Below are positions 27,234 through 37,715 of a DNA stretch of 64,000 nucleotides, one piece after another. Source of the stretch: Pseudonocardia broussonetiae (GTDB lineage: Bacteria; Actinomycetota; Actinomycetes; Mycobacteriales; Pseudonocardiaceae); NCBI RefSeq assembly GCF_013155125.1, contig NZ_CP053564.1:937501-1001500 (forward strand), written 5' to 3'. The first letter of the stretch is position 1, and each line of letters starts with the position of its first letter. The notes below the pieces were generated by a model that worked only from the letters and a program-made list of their open reading frames with translations, was not told the DNA's origin and made no database searches. A program made the position numbers and the translations under genes.

Positions 27234-28355
27234 CTACCCCCGCCGGGCGGAGACCGACGGCGCCATCCGGCCGCCCTCGATGCCGTAGAGGCGTGCGGCG
27301 TTGCCGCCGAGGATCGCGCGGCGGGCGTCGGCGTCGAGGTCCCGGTAGCGCCCGCGCAGCTCGTCGGGGAAGCGGTAGGACGCGAACTGCGCCACCAGCC
27401 GGCCCGGGCGCACGAGCGGGTAGCCGCTGCCGAACAGCAGGCGCTCGGGCCCGTAGGCGATCAGCAGCTCCCCCAGCGCGCGCCCGAAGTCGGCGCGGGC
27501 GTCGGTGGCCGAGATCCACGGGAGGATGTCGGTGAGCACCACGTGCACGTTGGGGAGCCGGGCCAGCCGGCACAGGTCGTCGGCGGGCAGGCAGCCGGCG
27601 CCGAGCACGAACGACGTGCGGGGCAGCGCGGTGGCGAGCTCGCGGAACTGGGCGAGGTCGAACCCGGCGGACGCGACGCGCTGCACCGGGCGGGTCCGCA
27701 CCGGCAGCGCCGACCCGGAGCGCACCGGCTCGGCCCAGCTCGGCAGCCGCGGGGGCGTCCGGCCCGGCCTGCGCTGCCCGGCCGCGGCGCGCCAGCGGCG
27801 CCACGGCGCCGGCCCGGCCGAGGGGGCGACCCCCAGGTGCACGACGCCCGCCCCGGACGCGGCGCAGCGCGCGAGCGCCCGGCGCAGCCAGGTCTCCCGC
27901 AGTTCCATGCGCCCGCCCGGTCGGCGGGACTCGCAGAACGTCAGGCCGCGCATGTCCCAGCGCCGGACCTTCGCCGCGATGCCCCGGGCGCCGGGCTGGC
28001 CGGCGTCGGGGTCGAGCTCGCCGCTCAGGACGAACTTCCCCGGCATCCGCGCGGCGAGCTCCGCGTGCCAGGCCACGGGCGAGAACCCGAGGACGAACAG
28101 CTCTCCCAGCACCACGGGCTGGAGGACGGCGTGGTCGACGTACCCACCGCCGAACACGTCACGGGAGAGGCCGTCCTCGGTGACGCGCTCGACCTCCGGC
28201 AGCGGCACCGCGGAGCCGTCCAGCTCGCGGTGCCGCCGCAGGAGGTCGGCGGCGAAGAGCTCACCCGCAGGCCCCGCCTGGTTGTGCGGACTCGCGTCCC
28301 AGGCGTGGACCTGCGCGTCGACCACGAGGTAGGTCTCGCCGTCGACGACGTACAT
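27234..28355 (-). CDS. Amidohydrolase-fold protein of the monooxygenase operon, apparently without catalytic residues
   Basis: 373 residues, ACMSD-like amidohydrolase fold. Such genes recur in soluble di-iron monooxygenase operons; function unproven. Here the metal-site HxH is DAQVHAW (first His is Gln), the strand that usually carries a His reads FVLGAGCLP, and the C-terminal catalytic Asp motif GSDYP reads GSGYP. The middle (about 185-235) is Arg/Pro-rich and unlike the family. So either a structural/assembly protein or a decaying gene. Its ATG directly follows the chaperonin TAG with no gap. Last gene of the prm operon; the next gene downstream has its own promoter. Confidence 0.7.
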   Translation of the reverse strand: MYVVDGETYLVVDAQVHAWDASPHNQAGPAGELFAADLLRRHRELDGSAVPLPEVERVTEDGLSRDVFGGGYVDHAVLQPVVLGELFVLGFSPVAWHAELAARMPGKFVLSGELDPDAGQPGARGIAAKVRRWDMRGLTFCESRRPGGRMELRETWLRRALARCAASGAGVVHLGVAPSAGPAPWRRWRAAAGQRRPGRTPPRLPSWAEPVRSGSALPVRTRPVQRVASAGFDLAQFRELATALPRTSFVLGAGCLPADDLCRLARLPNVHVVLTDILPWISATDARADFGRALGELLIAYGPERLLFGSGYPLVRPGRLVAQFASYRFPDELRGRYRDLDADARRAILGGNAARLYGIEGGRMAPSVSARRG

Positions 28356-30170
<1,815 letters not shown>

Positions 30171-30545
30171 TTACTTCACCTCGGGCGGGAGCATGTCGCC
30201 GATGAACTCGGCGGCCTCCTCCAGATTCCCGAACATCACGGTCCGGTCATCCATGTGGATCATCTTCCCGTAGTGCGTGGACATGTTCTCCTCGAACTCG
30301 GAGGCGTCGTAGAAGCCCTCCTCCTCACCGAGAGCCTCGGAGATCTCGTCGTAGACGAAGTCCATCCGGCCCACGCAGTCGACGCGGATCATCGACGGCA
30401 GGTGGGTGATGGTGACGTTCTCCTGCCGGTCCATCACCTCGGCCACGACGACGCCGACCTGGTTGTTCATCAGCGTCACGCCGGCCATGTTCGACGCGGT
30501 GTTGTTCGCCTTGAACGGGCTCTCGGAGGTCTTGAAACTGGTCAC
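30171..30545 (-). CDS. prmD: Monooxygenase coupling (regulatory) protein
   Basis: 124 residues, the small cofactor-less effector of soluble di-iron monooxygenases (MmoB/TomD/MimD class). The NNQVGVVVAEVMD and ITHLPSMIRVD segments are the conserved core that docks over the di-iron site and gates electron transfer. GTG at 30545 overlaps the prmC stop (GTGA). Confidence 0.92.
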   Translation of the reverse strand: MTSFKTSESPFKANNTASNMAGVTLMNNQVGVVVAEVMDRQENVTITHLPSMIRVDCVGRMDFVYDEISEALGEEEGFYDASEFEENMSTHYGKMIHMDDRTVMFGNLEEAAEFIGDMLPPEVK

Positions 30546-31729
30546 TGCGACAGCTCCTTCGGGGGCTCGAGTCCGAGTTCGGTCACGATGCCGGCGAACC
30601 GGCTCTTGGCCCGGTCGAGGGAGTCCTCGAACCGCGGGGGCTTGAAGTCCGGCTGGCTCCACAGGGGCTGCATGGCGCGGGCGGCCTCGAGGCACATGGG
30701 CACCCACTTGGCCAGCCAGCCCTGCATGAGCTCCTTGTTGTGGGCCGCGAACTCCTTGTCCGAGGTGAGCGGACCGAAGCAGGCCTGCGTCCAGCGCAGG
30801 TCGCGCTGCGAGTAGTCGTACTCGCCGGCGCCGATGACCGTCGGGGTCACGAAGTCACCGTTGCCGGCCGCGGCCTGCTGCACCAGGTTGCTGCGGAACA
30901 GCTCGCCGAGCAGCGGCTCGAACACCACGTTGGTGGCGAAGGCCATCTCGCCCCAGTCGTTGTCGACCGCGGTGAGCGCCTCGACGACCTTGCGGATGCC
31001 CTGCCACTCGGGGTCGTTGTTCCACGCGTCGAGGTGCGCGGCGCCGTCGAAGCCCTCGATCTCCTCGGAGAGAGTGAGGTTGTAGAGCGCCAGGTCCTGG
31101 GCGAACCGGATCTTGTGCATGCTGTTCACGACCATGGCCGTGTTGTGCATGTTGGTCGGGCAGGAGCGGTTGATCGCGGCGAAGACGTAGAGGCCGAGGA
31201 TGTGCTCGATGTGCATCCACGCGCCGACGTTGCGCTCGACGAAGGTCTTCCAGTTCGGGGTCCAGTTGTCGAACGCCTTGGCCTGCCGGGCGTTCTCGAC
31301 GTTCTGGGTGGTCTGGCGGACGACGTTCGCGTTGTAGCGGTAGAACGTCATCTCCCATTCCTCGTTGGGATCCCGGAACTCGTGCCAGCCGTGGGCCGGC
31401 CACTCCTCGACGGGCTTGCCGCCGCTGCCGGGCCCGCGCTCGGGCTCGGGCTTGTCGACGCCCCAGGCCTTCAGCTTCGTCCAGGTCAGCGGGTATCCGC
31501 TCGAGCCGTCCGCGAAGCCGTAGATCCAGCCCTGCGACAGGTAGTGCCGCGGGTCGGGCTGGACGTCGACGGTGACGTCCTCGTAGTGGGTCTGCTTCCG
31601 CTTCGCCGGCTTGTAGTAGTTGTACCGACGTGCGCTCGCACCGGAGTCCGGGAACTCCTGCGCGCCTGCCTCCGCATCCGTGAACTGTGGCTTCGGGACA
31701 CTGCGTTCGGGACGTTGAGCAGTGGTCAT
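30542..31729 (-). CDS. prmC: Soluble di-iron monooxygenase hydroxylase, beta (small) subunit
   Basis: 395 residues. Ferritin-like helical protein without the iron ligands, pairing with PrmA. Conserved family segments include RRYNYYKPAKRKQTHYEDVT near the start, GWIYGFADG, and AINRSCPTNMHNTAMVVNSMHKIRFAQDLALY in the core. Overlaps the prmB stop by four bases (ATGA), so subunit ratios are set by coupled translation. Order alpha-reductase-beta-coupling identifies group 5 (prm/thm/mim) enzymes. Confidence 0.94.
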   Translation of the reverse strand: MTTAQRPERSVPKPQFTDAEAGAQEFPDSGASARRYNYYKPAKRKQTHYEDVTVDVQPDPRHYLSQGWIYGFADGSSGYPLTWTKLKAWGVDKPEPERGPGSGGKPVEEWPAHGWHEFRDPNEEWEMTFYRYNANVVRQTTQNVENARQAKAFDNWTPNWKTFVERNVGAWMHIEHILGLYVFAAINRSCPTNMHNTAMVVNSMHKIRFAQDLALYNLTLSEEIEGFDGAAHLDAWNNDPEWQGIRKVVEALTAVDNDWGEMAFATNVVFEPLLGELFRSNLVQQAAAGNGDFVTPTVIGAGEYDYSQRDLRWTQACFGPLTSDKEFAAHNKELMQGWLAKWVPMCLEAARAMQPLWSQPDFKPPRFEDSLDRAKSRFAGIVTELGLEPPKELSQ

Positions 31730-32787
31730 GGGCCGTCCTCGCCTTCCGGTTCACCGGTGGTGGTGAACTTGTCGTAGAAGATGTTCTGCTCGAGCACACC
31801 GAGTGCCGTGAGCTTCGCCAGCGCCGCATCCACCATCGGCGGAGGCCCGCACACGTACGCATCCCGACCCGTCAGGTCGGGCTCGCACCGTTCGACGACG
31901 TCGGTGATGAGACCGACCTCGCCGTTCCACTCGTCGTCACCGGCCGGCTCGGACAATGCCGGGACGTACCGGAAGCCGGGGATCTTCTCCTCGAGCTCCC
32001 GGAGTTCTTGTTCGAAACACAGGTCCCGCGACTGCCGGCCTCCGTAGTAGAAGATCGGCTTGCGGTCGGTCCCGCGTTCCGCCATCGAGCGCAGCAACCC
32101 CAGCACCGGCGCCATCCCGGCTCCACCGCCCACGAAGATGATCGGCGCGGTCCGGCTCTCCCGAAGCGTGAAGGTCCCGAAGGGGCCCTCCACGTCGAGC
32201 CGGTCGCCGATCTGCACCTTCTTGTCGAGGAACTCGGAGAACAATCCGTCGGGGTAGACCTTGATGACGAACTCGAACAGGCCGTCGCGGCCCGGAACGT
32301 TCGCCATCGAGAACGAGCGGCTCTCCTCCGTGCCCGGTACCATGATGTCCAGGTACTGGCCCGGGAAGAACTTGATCTCTTCCGGCTCGATCAGCTTGAG
32401 GACGAGGTGCCGCATGTCGTGGGTGACCGACTCGTTCGAGACGACCTCGGCCACACCCTTCTTCAGCGGCAGCCCCGACCGGATGATCTCCTCGTCGTAC
32501 TGGAGGAGCTCGATCACCAGGTCCGAGTAGGCGTGCGCCCGGCAGAGGAGGGTCTGGCCCTCCTCGCGCTCGGAGTCCGGTAGAGCGAACGTGGAGTACT
32601 TGTCGAGCTCGATGTCGTCCATGTCGCCCTCGAGGACGAACGACTTGCACGCCGCGCACTGCCCTTCCTTGCAGCCGTGCATCAGCTGGACGCCGTTCTC
32701 GGCTGCGGCGCGGAGGATGTTCTGGTCCTCGTCGACCTCGATCTCGATGCCCACCGGCTCGAACCTGACTATGTGCTTGTTACCCAT
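31726..32787 (-). CDS. prmB: Monooxygenase NADH reductase (2Fe-2S, FAD)
   Basis: 353 residues. N-terminal plant-type ferredoxin with cysteines C39, C44, C47 and C82 (C-x4-C-x2-C-x34-C). Then an FAD domain with RSFSMANV (the RxYS-like motif) and an NAD domain with GGGAGMAP and a C-terminal CGPPPMVDAA. Transfers electrons from NADH to the PrmA di-iron site. Separated from prmA by 112 bp holding a strong hairpin. Confidence 0.95.
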   Translation of the reverse strand: MGNKHIVRFEPVGIEIEVDEDQNILRAAAENGVQLMHGCKEGQCAACKSFVLEGDMDDIELDKYSTFALPDSEREEGQTLLCRAHAYSDLVIELLQYDEEIIRSGLPLKKGVAEVVSNESVTHDMRHLVLKLIEPEEIKFFPGQYLDIMVPGTEESRSFSMANVPGRDGLFEFVIKVYPDGLFSEFLDKKVQIGDRLDVEGPFGTFTLRESRTAPIIFVGGGAGMAPVLGLLRSMAERGTDRKPIFYYGGRQSRDLCFEQELRELEEKIPGFRYVPALSEPAGDDEWNGEVGLITDVVERCEPDLTGRDAYVCGPPPMVDAALAKLTALGVLEQNIFYDKFTTTGEPEGEDGP

Positions 32788-32846
32788 ACTGCTCCGTGCG
32801 CCCTTCGCCGGTGGACCTGTATGACTTCCTGAGGCTGGCCTGAGCA

Positions 32847-32883
32847 GGGGGAGGGCCGACGATGGAGTCGCCGACCCTCCCCC
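32847..32883 (-). promoter_or_regulatory. Intercistronic hairpin between prmA and prmB
   Basis: Arms 32847-32862 and 32868-32883 pair at 14 of 16 positions around a 5-nt loop. It is the only sizeable gap among the otherwise overlapping prm genes. Such a hairpin would protect or partly terminate the message and raise the PrmA level over the other components. Confidence 0.55.
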
Positions 32884-32899
32884 CTCACCTGACCCGCGC

Positions 32900-34552
32900 T
32901 CAGGCGCTCGCGGGTGCCGGTCGTCCGGCGGGGCCCTGCTTGTTGTAATCAGCGAGGAACGCCGCCTTGCCGGCTGCGTCGAGCTCGTTGATGATCACGT
33001 TGGGGCTACCGCACGGCGGGCAGCGACGCAGGTGGTCCAGCGTCCACATCTTCTTGGGGTTCAAGTCGAGGTGGGGCTGTGCCGTCATGGTCTTGCCGTC
33101 GTCGCGGACGAAGCCCATGTCGGACACCACGTCGGCCCAGTTCCAGCCGTGGTAGAGCGTCTCCCACTCGCGGTGCCCGACCAGGCGGCCCATGTTCGGG
33201 GTCTCGCGACCCTGGTACGTGGGACGGAAGGCCTCGACATCGGTCCAGCGGCAGACCTCGTGGCAGTACGTGCGCGTCACGCCGTCGATGTCGGCCATGA
33301 CCATGTCCTCGCGGACCAGGCACGGGACCATGCAGGTCCAGCAGCGGGCCGGGTAGACGTAGTCGACGTCCTCGAAGACGATCGGGTTGTGCCCGTTCGG
33401 CACGGCGAGGCGGTTGTAGTTCTCCCACCACGCGCCGTACTTGTCGTACCAGCCCGGGTACTTGTACTCGAACCACTCGAAGTCCGTGTCGGTCATCGCG
33501 TCGATGCGCCAGTAGTTGGCGAGCCAACCGGTGGCGAAGAACTGCGCGACCTCGTGGACGTAGCCCTTCTCCCAGATCTGCTTCCACGACTCTTCGATCA
33601 GGTCGTGGGGGATGACCAGGCCGTACTTCTCGAGCGGGACGAGGTACGAGCGGTAGTAGTCGTCGTAGATCCAGCGGCGCCACATCTCCGCGTAGGACTC
33701 GCGGTCCTTGCGGCGGTCCTTCGTGCCGTACTCGATGAAGGTGCCGATGGCGGCGTCGACGACGCGGTGGTTGTTCCACCACGCGTAGCGGAGGTCGCGC
33801 TCGAGCAGCTGGCGGTTGTCCTCGTCGGACAGGGCCATCAGCAGCGTGGCGTAACCGTTGGAGATGTGGCGCGACTCGTCGGACTGGACCGAGTGGAACA
33901 CCGTGGGCAGCAGGTAGTCACCGTTCGCCGCGGCCTCGGCCGGCATGGCCACGAACAGGGTGTTCGTGAACGCCGTCTCGGCGACGATCGTCAGGTAGAT
34001 GCTGGCCGCGGTGATGGCGTCACCGGTGATGAACCCCTCGGCGAACTGGCGGCCGATGGTGCCGCAGTAGTCGCTGTGGAAGTTCCGGAGGCTGTTGTTG
34101 AAGCCGGCCGGGTCGATGTAGTTGTTCATGTACAGGCGCTTCAGGTTCTGCTGGATCGTCGAGTGACGCACCTCGTCGATCATCTGAATGGCCTGGCCGT
34201 TGTGCAGCTCCGGGTTCGGGACCACGTGGAACAGCATCGGCATCGACCGCGCGGCCGAGACCTCCGGCAACGGGATGATGGACAGGAACAGCTTCTGCCA
34301 CTCCAGCCAGCGCTCCTGCACCTGCCGGAACATGTTTCCGCGGATGGCCCCGTCACTCGCGCCGTAGACGCGGTGGTCCTTCTCCTCCTGCATGGGGAAG
34401 TAGGACCGGAGGACCTGCTTGAGCGGGTCCTTCTTGGCGGCCTTGCGGAAGGTGTAGTCGGTTCCGTACTTCATGTACGGCTCGTGGTACTGCGGCTCCC
34501 AGGAGAGTTCCTGGATCTTCTGGTGAGCCTTGGCCAAACTCTGCCGACTCAA
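32900..34552 (-). CDS. prmA: Soluble di-iron monooxygenase hydroxylase, alpha (large) subunit
   Basis: 550 residues carrying the di-iron centre. Predicted ligands E97, E127, H130 (EVRH), E192, E226 and H229 (ESRH) have exactly the spacing of methane monooxygenase (30, 3, 65, 34, 3). The protein closely resembles, from memory, propane/acetone and tetrahydrofuran monooxygenase alpha subunits, so subterminal oxidation of short alkanes or cyclic ethers is likely. The start is TTG at 34552, giving the family N-terminus MSRQSLAKAH, with GAGGAG about 6 nt upstream; no ATG fits. First gene of the operon, with a ~160-nt leader if the CATAAT at 34.72 kb is the promoter. A C-terminal region with paired Cys (CWTC, CRWTD) may bind zinc. 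Confidence 0.96.
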   Translation of the reverse strand: MSRQSLAKAHQKIQELSWEPQYHEPYMKYGTDYTFRKAAKKDPLKQVLRSYFPMQEEKDHRVYGASDGAIRGNMFRQVQERWLEWQKLFLSIIPLPEVSAARSMPMLFHVVPNPELHNGQAIQMIDEVRHSTIQQNLKRLYMNNYIDPAGFNNSLRNFHSDYCGTIGRQFAEGFITGDAITAASIYLTIVAETAFTNTLFVAMPAEAAANGDYLLPTVFHSVQSDESRHISNGYATLLMALSDEDNRQLLERDLRYAWWNNHRVVDAAIGTFIEYGTKDRRKDRESYAEMWRRWIYDDYYRSYLVPLEKYGLVIPHDLIEESWKQIWEKGYVHEVAQFFATGWLANYWRIDAMTDTDFEWFEYKYPGWYDKYGAWWENYNRLAVPNGHNPIVFEDVDYVYPARCWTCMVPCLVREDMVMADIDGVTRTYCHEVCRWTDVEAFRPTYQGRETPNMGRLVGHREWETLYHGWNWADVVSDMGFVRDDGKTMTAQPHLDLNPKKMWTLDHLRRCPPCGSPNVIINELDAAGKAAFLADYNKQGPAGRPAPASA

Positions 34553-34836
34553 CGTCGTCTCCTCACGGTGGTGGTTTTCCGCGTTGCCGACACGAGCGCG
34601 GGCGTCTCGGCACCGGAGGTGAGCGCGGAAGTCGCAGGTGACCGGGGGCTTGCGGGCCCCGGCGCTGCTCCTTCCGTGCCACGAATCACACATGCACGGA
34701 CCCCACCCGGCGGTCTCATTATGAGATTGTTGGCAGTCGCCGACCGTCCTCTACCACTCGGCGCAGCACGGCGGTACGTTTGACCGGACACCGGCCACCA
34801 AGAGCGGATCGCTGTAGCTCCGAGAAGAGGAACCGG
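34553..34836. promoter_or_regulatory. Divergent prmA / regulator control region
   Basis: 284 bp without a gene. Near the centre lies the palindrome TCTCATTATGAGA (34714-34726; perfect around one T). Its minus-strand reading contains CATAAT (34723-34718), close to a -10 consensus, with no good -35 at 17 bp, which fits an activator-dependent promoter for prmA. The region is locally AT-rich compared with the rest. I see no second copy of the palindrome. The activator encoded next door is the expected binder. Confidence 0.5.
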
Positions 34837-36735
34837 TTGGACCACCCGGACGAGCGCGCTCTCGACCTGAGCGCCTCCTTGCGAGCGGCCTACGAAGGTC
34901 GCTCGGCTTCGTCGCGCTCGAAGGCGGTCCGTTCGAGCTCCGACTGCGGCTCCGAGGAGCTCGCGCGCGCCCGCACGTCGTTCCTCGTGGACGAACCGGT
35001 CGCGCCGGGCGTCGTCCGGGAGCCGATCCTCGCGTCGTGGACGCGGTCGCGGCACTACGACGTCGACGCCGACCGCCTCGAGCTGCCCTACGACTCCGAC
35101 ATCTCCATGGACACGGTGCTGACGCGGGCCGCCGGCCCCATCGTCCGCGAGGTCGCCGACCAGCTCACGAGCGAGCCGGTGAGCCTGATCCTCACCGACG
35201 CCGACGGCGTCGTCCTCGACCGCCGCAGCGGCGACGGGGGGCTCACACACCACCTCGACCGCATCTGGCTCGCCCCCGGGTTCAGCTACGCCGAGCGCTA
35301 CGTCGGCACCAACGGCATCGGCACCGCCCTGGAGGGCCGCGGCCCCGCGCAGGTGTTCGGCCACGAGCACTACGCCGAGCACCTCGAGGACCTGGCCTGC
35401 GCCGGGGCCCCGATCCGGCACCCCGTCAACGGCAAGGTCGTCGGCGTCGTCGACCTGACCTGCTGGCGCAGCGACGCGAACATGATGATGATGGCGATCG
35501 CCTCCACCGTGGCGAAGCGGATCGAGGAGACGCTGCTCGAGCAGTCCGGGCGGCGCGAGCTGGCCCTGCTGCACGACTACCTCATCGCCTGCCAGCGGGG
35601 CCGCGGCGCGGTGTTCGCGCTCAGCGACGACCTGCTGATGATGAACGACCGCGCCCGCGAGCTGTTCGACCCGGCCGACCAGGGCCCGCTGCTCGCCGAG
35701 GCCGGCGAGGCGCTCAAGTCGGGGCACCGCCACCAGGTGCTCGTCGACCTGCCCAGCGGCAACACCGCCCGCATCCAGCTGCGCCCGAGCTGGACCGAGG
35801 GCGACCGCACCGGCGGGATCGCGCAGGTCCAGCTCATCACCAACGGCGCCGTGCCCACCCCGCGCGTCACCGGCACCACGTCCGCGCTGCCCGCCGCGGT
35901 CGGCTCGGGCGCGCTCTGGACCAAGTGCTGCCAGGCCGTCGACCGGCACTTCCGGTCCCGCGAGTGGCTGGTGCTGGAGGGCGAGCCGGGCACGGGCAAG
36001 ACCACCATCGCGCGGGCCACCCACCAGGGCCGCACCCCGGCCGCCCACCTGCGGGTCTTCGACGCCGAGCAGCTCGGGCCTCGCTGGATGGCCGAGCTGA
36101 CCGAGGAGCTGGAGAACGGCAGCGGCGGCACGCTGGTGCTCGAGCACATCGACCGCCTCGACACCGAGGCCGTGCTGGCGCTGTCCGACGCGCTCGAACC
36201 GCACCGCGAGTCCACCGACCCGGAGCGCCCGTGGGTCGTCGCCACCGTCAGCACCGGGTCCGGCGACCCGGGCAGCGGCGCCGGCGCGGCCTGGCGGGAG
36301 CTGCTCGCGCTCTTCCCGAGCACCGTCGAGGTGCCGCCGCTGCGCCACCACGTCGAGGACGTCGCCGACCTCGTGCCCTACCTCATCGCGCGGCTCACCC
36401 GCGGCGCCGAGCTCACCTGCTCCCCCGAGGCGATGCGGGTGCTCATGCGCAACCGCTGGCCGGGCAACGTCGAGCAGCTCTACCAGGTGCTGCGCAAGGT
36501 CGTCGCCCGCCGGCGCACCGGCGTCGTCACCCCCGCCGACCTGCCCGCGGAGACGCGCGCGATCACCCGGCGCGTGCTCACGCCGCTGGAGGCGATCGAG
36601 TGCGACGCGATCGTCGACGCCCTGCTCGACGCGTCGGGCAACAAGGCCGAGGCAGCCCGCCACCTGGGGATGTCGCGCGCCACGATCTACCGCAAGATCC
36701 GCGGCTACGGGATCTCGATGCCCACGTCGGGCTGA
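34837..36735 (+). CDS. GAF/AAA+/Fis transcriptional activator (MimR/AcoR-like) without GAFTGA
   Basis: 632 residues. Layout: leader (1-90), GAF sensing domain (about 95-235, ending GAPIRHPVNGKVVGVVDLTCW), a PAS-like segment (about 245-335), AAA+ domain with Walker A GEPGTGKT (382-389) and Walker B-like LVLEHID (433-439), and a C-terminal Fis helix-turn-helix (NKAEAARHLGMSRATIYRKI). The GAFTGA loop that contacts sigma54 is absent, in keeping with actinomycetes lacking sigma54; it must act on a sigma70-type holoenzyme. TTG at 34837 follows AGAGGAA; an earlier TTG at 34780 is possible. Divergent from prmABCD, it is probably the inducer-responsive activator of that operon. Confidence 0.88.
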   Translation: MDHPDERALDLSASLRAAYEGRSASSRSKAVRSSSDCGSEELARARTSFLVDEPVAPGVVREPILASWTRSRHYDVDADRLELPYDSDISMDTVLTRAAGPIVREVADQLTSEPVSLILTDADGVVLDRRSGDGGLTHHLDRIWLAPGFSYAERYVGTNGIGTALEGRGPAQVFGHEHYAEHLEDLACAGAPIRHPVNGKVVGVVDLTCWRSDANMMMMAIASTVAKRIEETLLEQSGRRELALLHDYLIACQRGRGAVFALSDDLLMMNDRARELFDPADQGPLLAEAGEALKSGHRHQVLVDLPSGNTARIQLRPSWTEGDRTGGIAQVQLITNGAVPTPRVTGTTSALPAAVGSGALWTKCCQAVDRHFRSREWLVLEGEPGTGKTTIARATHQGRTPAAHLRVFDAEQLGPRWMAELTEELENGSGGTLVLEHIDRLDTEAVLALSDALEPHRESTDPERPWVVATVSTGSGDPGSGAGAAWRELLALFPSTVEVPPLRHHVEDVADLVPYLIARLTRGAELTCSPEAMRVLMRNRWPGNVEQLYQVLRKVVARRRTGVVTPADLPAETRAITRRVLTPLEAIECDAIVDALLDASGNKAEAARHLGMSRATIYRKIRGYGISMPTSG

Positions 36736-36738
36736 CGC

Positions 36739-36785
36739 GTGTCACGTCCGGTCGTGACACCCCGCCGGTGATCGGTGACGGCGGG
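36739..36785 (+). terminator. Tandem hairpins after the activator gene
   Basis: GTGTCACG-N6-CGTGACAC (36739-36760) begins 3 bp after the stop; a second stem CCCGCCG/CGGCGGG with an 11-nt loop (36761-36785) follows directly. The first could also serve as a protein-binding palindrome. Confidence 0.55.
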
Positions 36786-36824
36786 CACCGGTGATCCACC
36801 GGGCCCGTCGCTAGGGTCGGGACC

Positions 36825-37715
36825 ATGGTGGACATCCGGGGGGTCTCGAAGCGGTTCGGCCAGGTGCAGGCCCTCGACGACGTGACGTTCTCGGTGCGGC
36901 CCGGTGAGGTGTTCGGGTTCGTGGGGAGCAACGGCGCGGGCAAGACGACGACGATGCGGATCGTCCTCGGGGTGCTCTCCGCCGACGCGGGCGAGGTGCT
37001 GTGGCAGGGCCGGCCCGTCGACGCCGACGTCCGCAGGCGGATCGGCTACATGCCCGAGGAGCGCGGCCTGTACCCGAAGATGAAGGTCGGCGAGCAGCTG
37101 ACGTACCTCGCGCGGCTGCACGGGCTCCCCGCCGGCGAGGCGCGGGCCGCGGTCGAGCGCTGGACGACCCTGCTCGACGTCGGGCACCGCATGGGCGACG
37201 AGGTGCAGAAGCTGTCGCTGGGCAACCAGCAGCGCGTGCAGCTCGCCGCCGCGCTCGTGCACGACCCCGAGGTGCTGGTGCTCGACGAGCCGTTCTCCGG
37301 CCTGGACCCCACCGCCGTCGAGGTGATGAGCGGGGTGCTGCGCCGCAAGGCCGACGCCGGCGTCCCGGTGATCTTCTCCAGCCACCAGCTGGAGCTGGTG
37401 GAGCGGCTGTGCGACCGGATCGGCATCATCGCCGGGGGCCGGATGGTCGCCGTCGGCTCGGTCGCGGAGCTGCGCGAGCGCGACGGCACCGCCGCGTACG
37501 AGGTGCTCGGACCGCCCGAGGGGTGGGCGGCGGACGTGCCCGGGGTGGTGGCCGTCGAGGGCACGCGGGTCCGGCTCGCGCCCGGCACCGACGACCAGCA
37601 GGTGCTCAAGGCGGCGCTCGCGGCCGGTCCGGTGCACGAGTTCCGCCGGTGGCGACCCCCGTTGACCGAGCTGTACCGCGACGTCGTCGCGTCCGGGTCG
37701 GCGGTGCCGGCATGA
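36825..37715 (+). CDS. ABC transporter ATP-binding protein (NatA-like)
   Basis: 296 residues. Walker A GSNGAGKTTT, Walker B VLVLDEPFSGLD, and signature LSLGNQQRVQLA (LSxGN instead of LSGGQ, normal for the NatA/YhaQ group). The long C-terminal part after residue 215 is typical of ATPases that pair with a large NatB-type permease. Leaderless start: TAGGGT (36812-36817) ends 7 nt before the ATG. Overlaps the permease by ATGA. Exporter of Na+ or of an antibiotic/peptide; substrate unknown. Confidence 0.9.
   Translation: MVDIRGVSKRFGQVQALDDVTFSVRPGEVFGFVGSNGAGKTTTMRIVLGVLSADAGEVLWQGRPVDADVRRRIGYMPEERGLYPKMKVGEQLTYLARLHGLPAGEARAAVERWTTLLDVGHRMGDEVQKLSLGNQQRVQLAAALVHDPEVLVLDEPFSGLDPTAVEVMSGVLRRKADAGVPVIFSSHQLELVERLCDRIGIIAGGRMVAVGSVAELRERDGTAAYEVLGPPEGWAADVPGVVAVEGTRVRLAPGTDDQQVLKAALAAGPVHEFRRWRPPLTELYRDVVASGSAVPA

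Noticed and set aside
33032..34783. Plus-strand open frame of about 580 codons opposite prmA
   Set aside because: Val/Arg/Asp-rich mirror of prmA codons, no recognisable fold.
36739..36760. GTGTCACG-N6-CGTGACAC as an activator operator
   Set aside because: It lies 3 bp after the activator stop and is followed by a second hairpin, so a terminator is the simpler reading; no copy is found in the prmA promoter.
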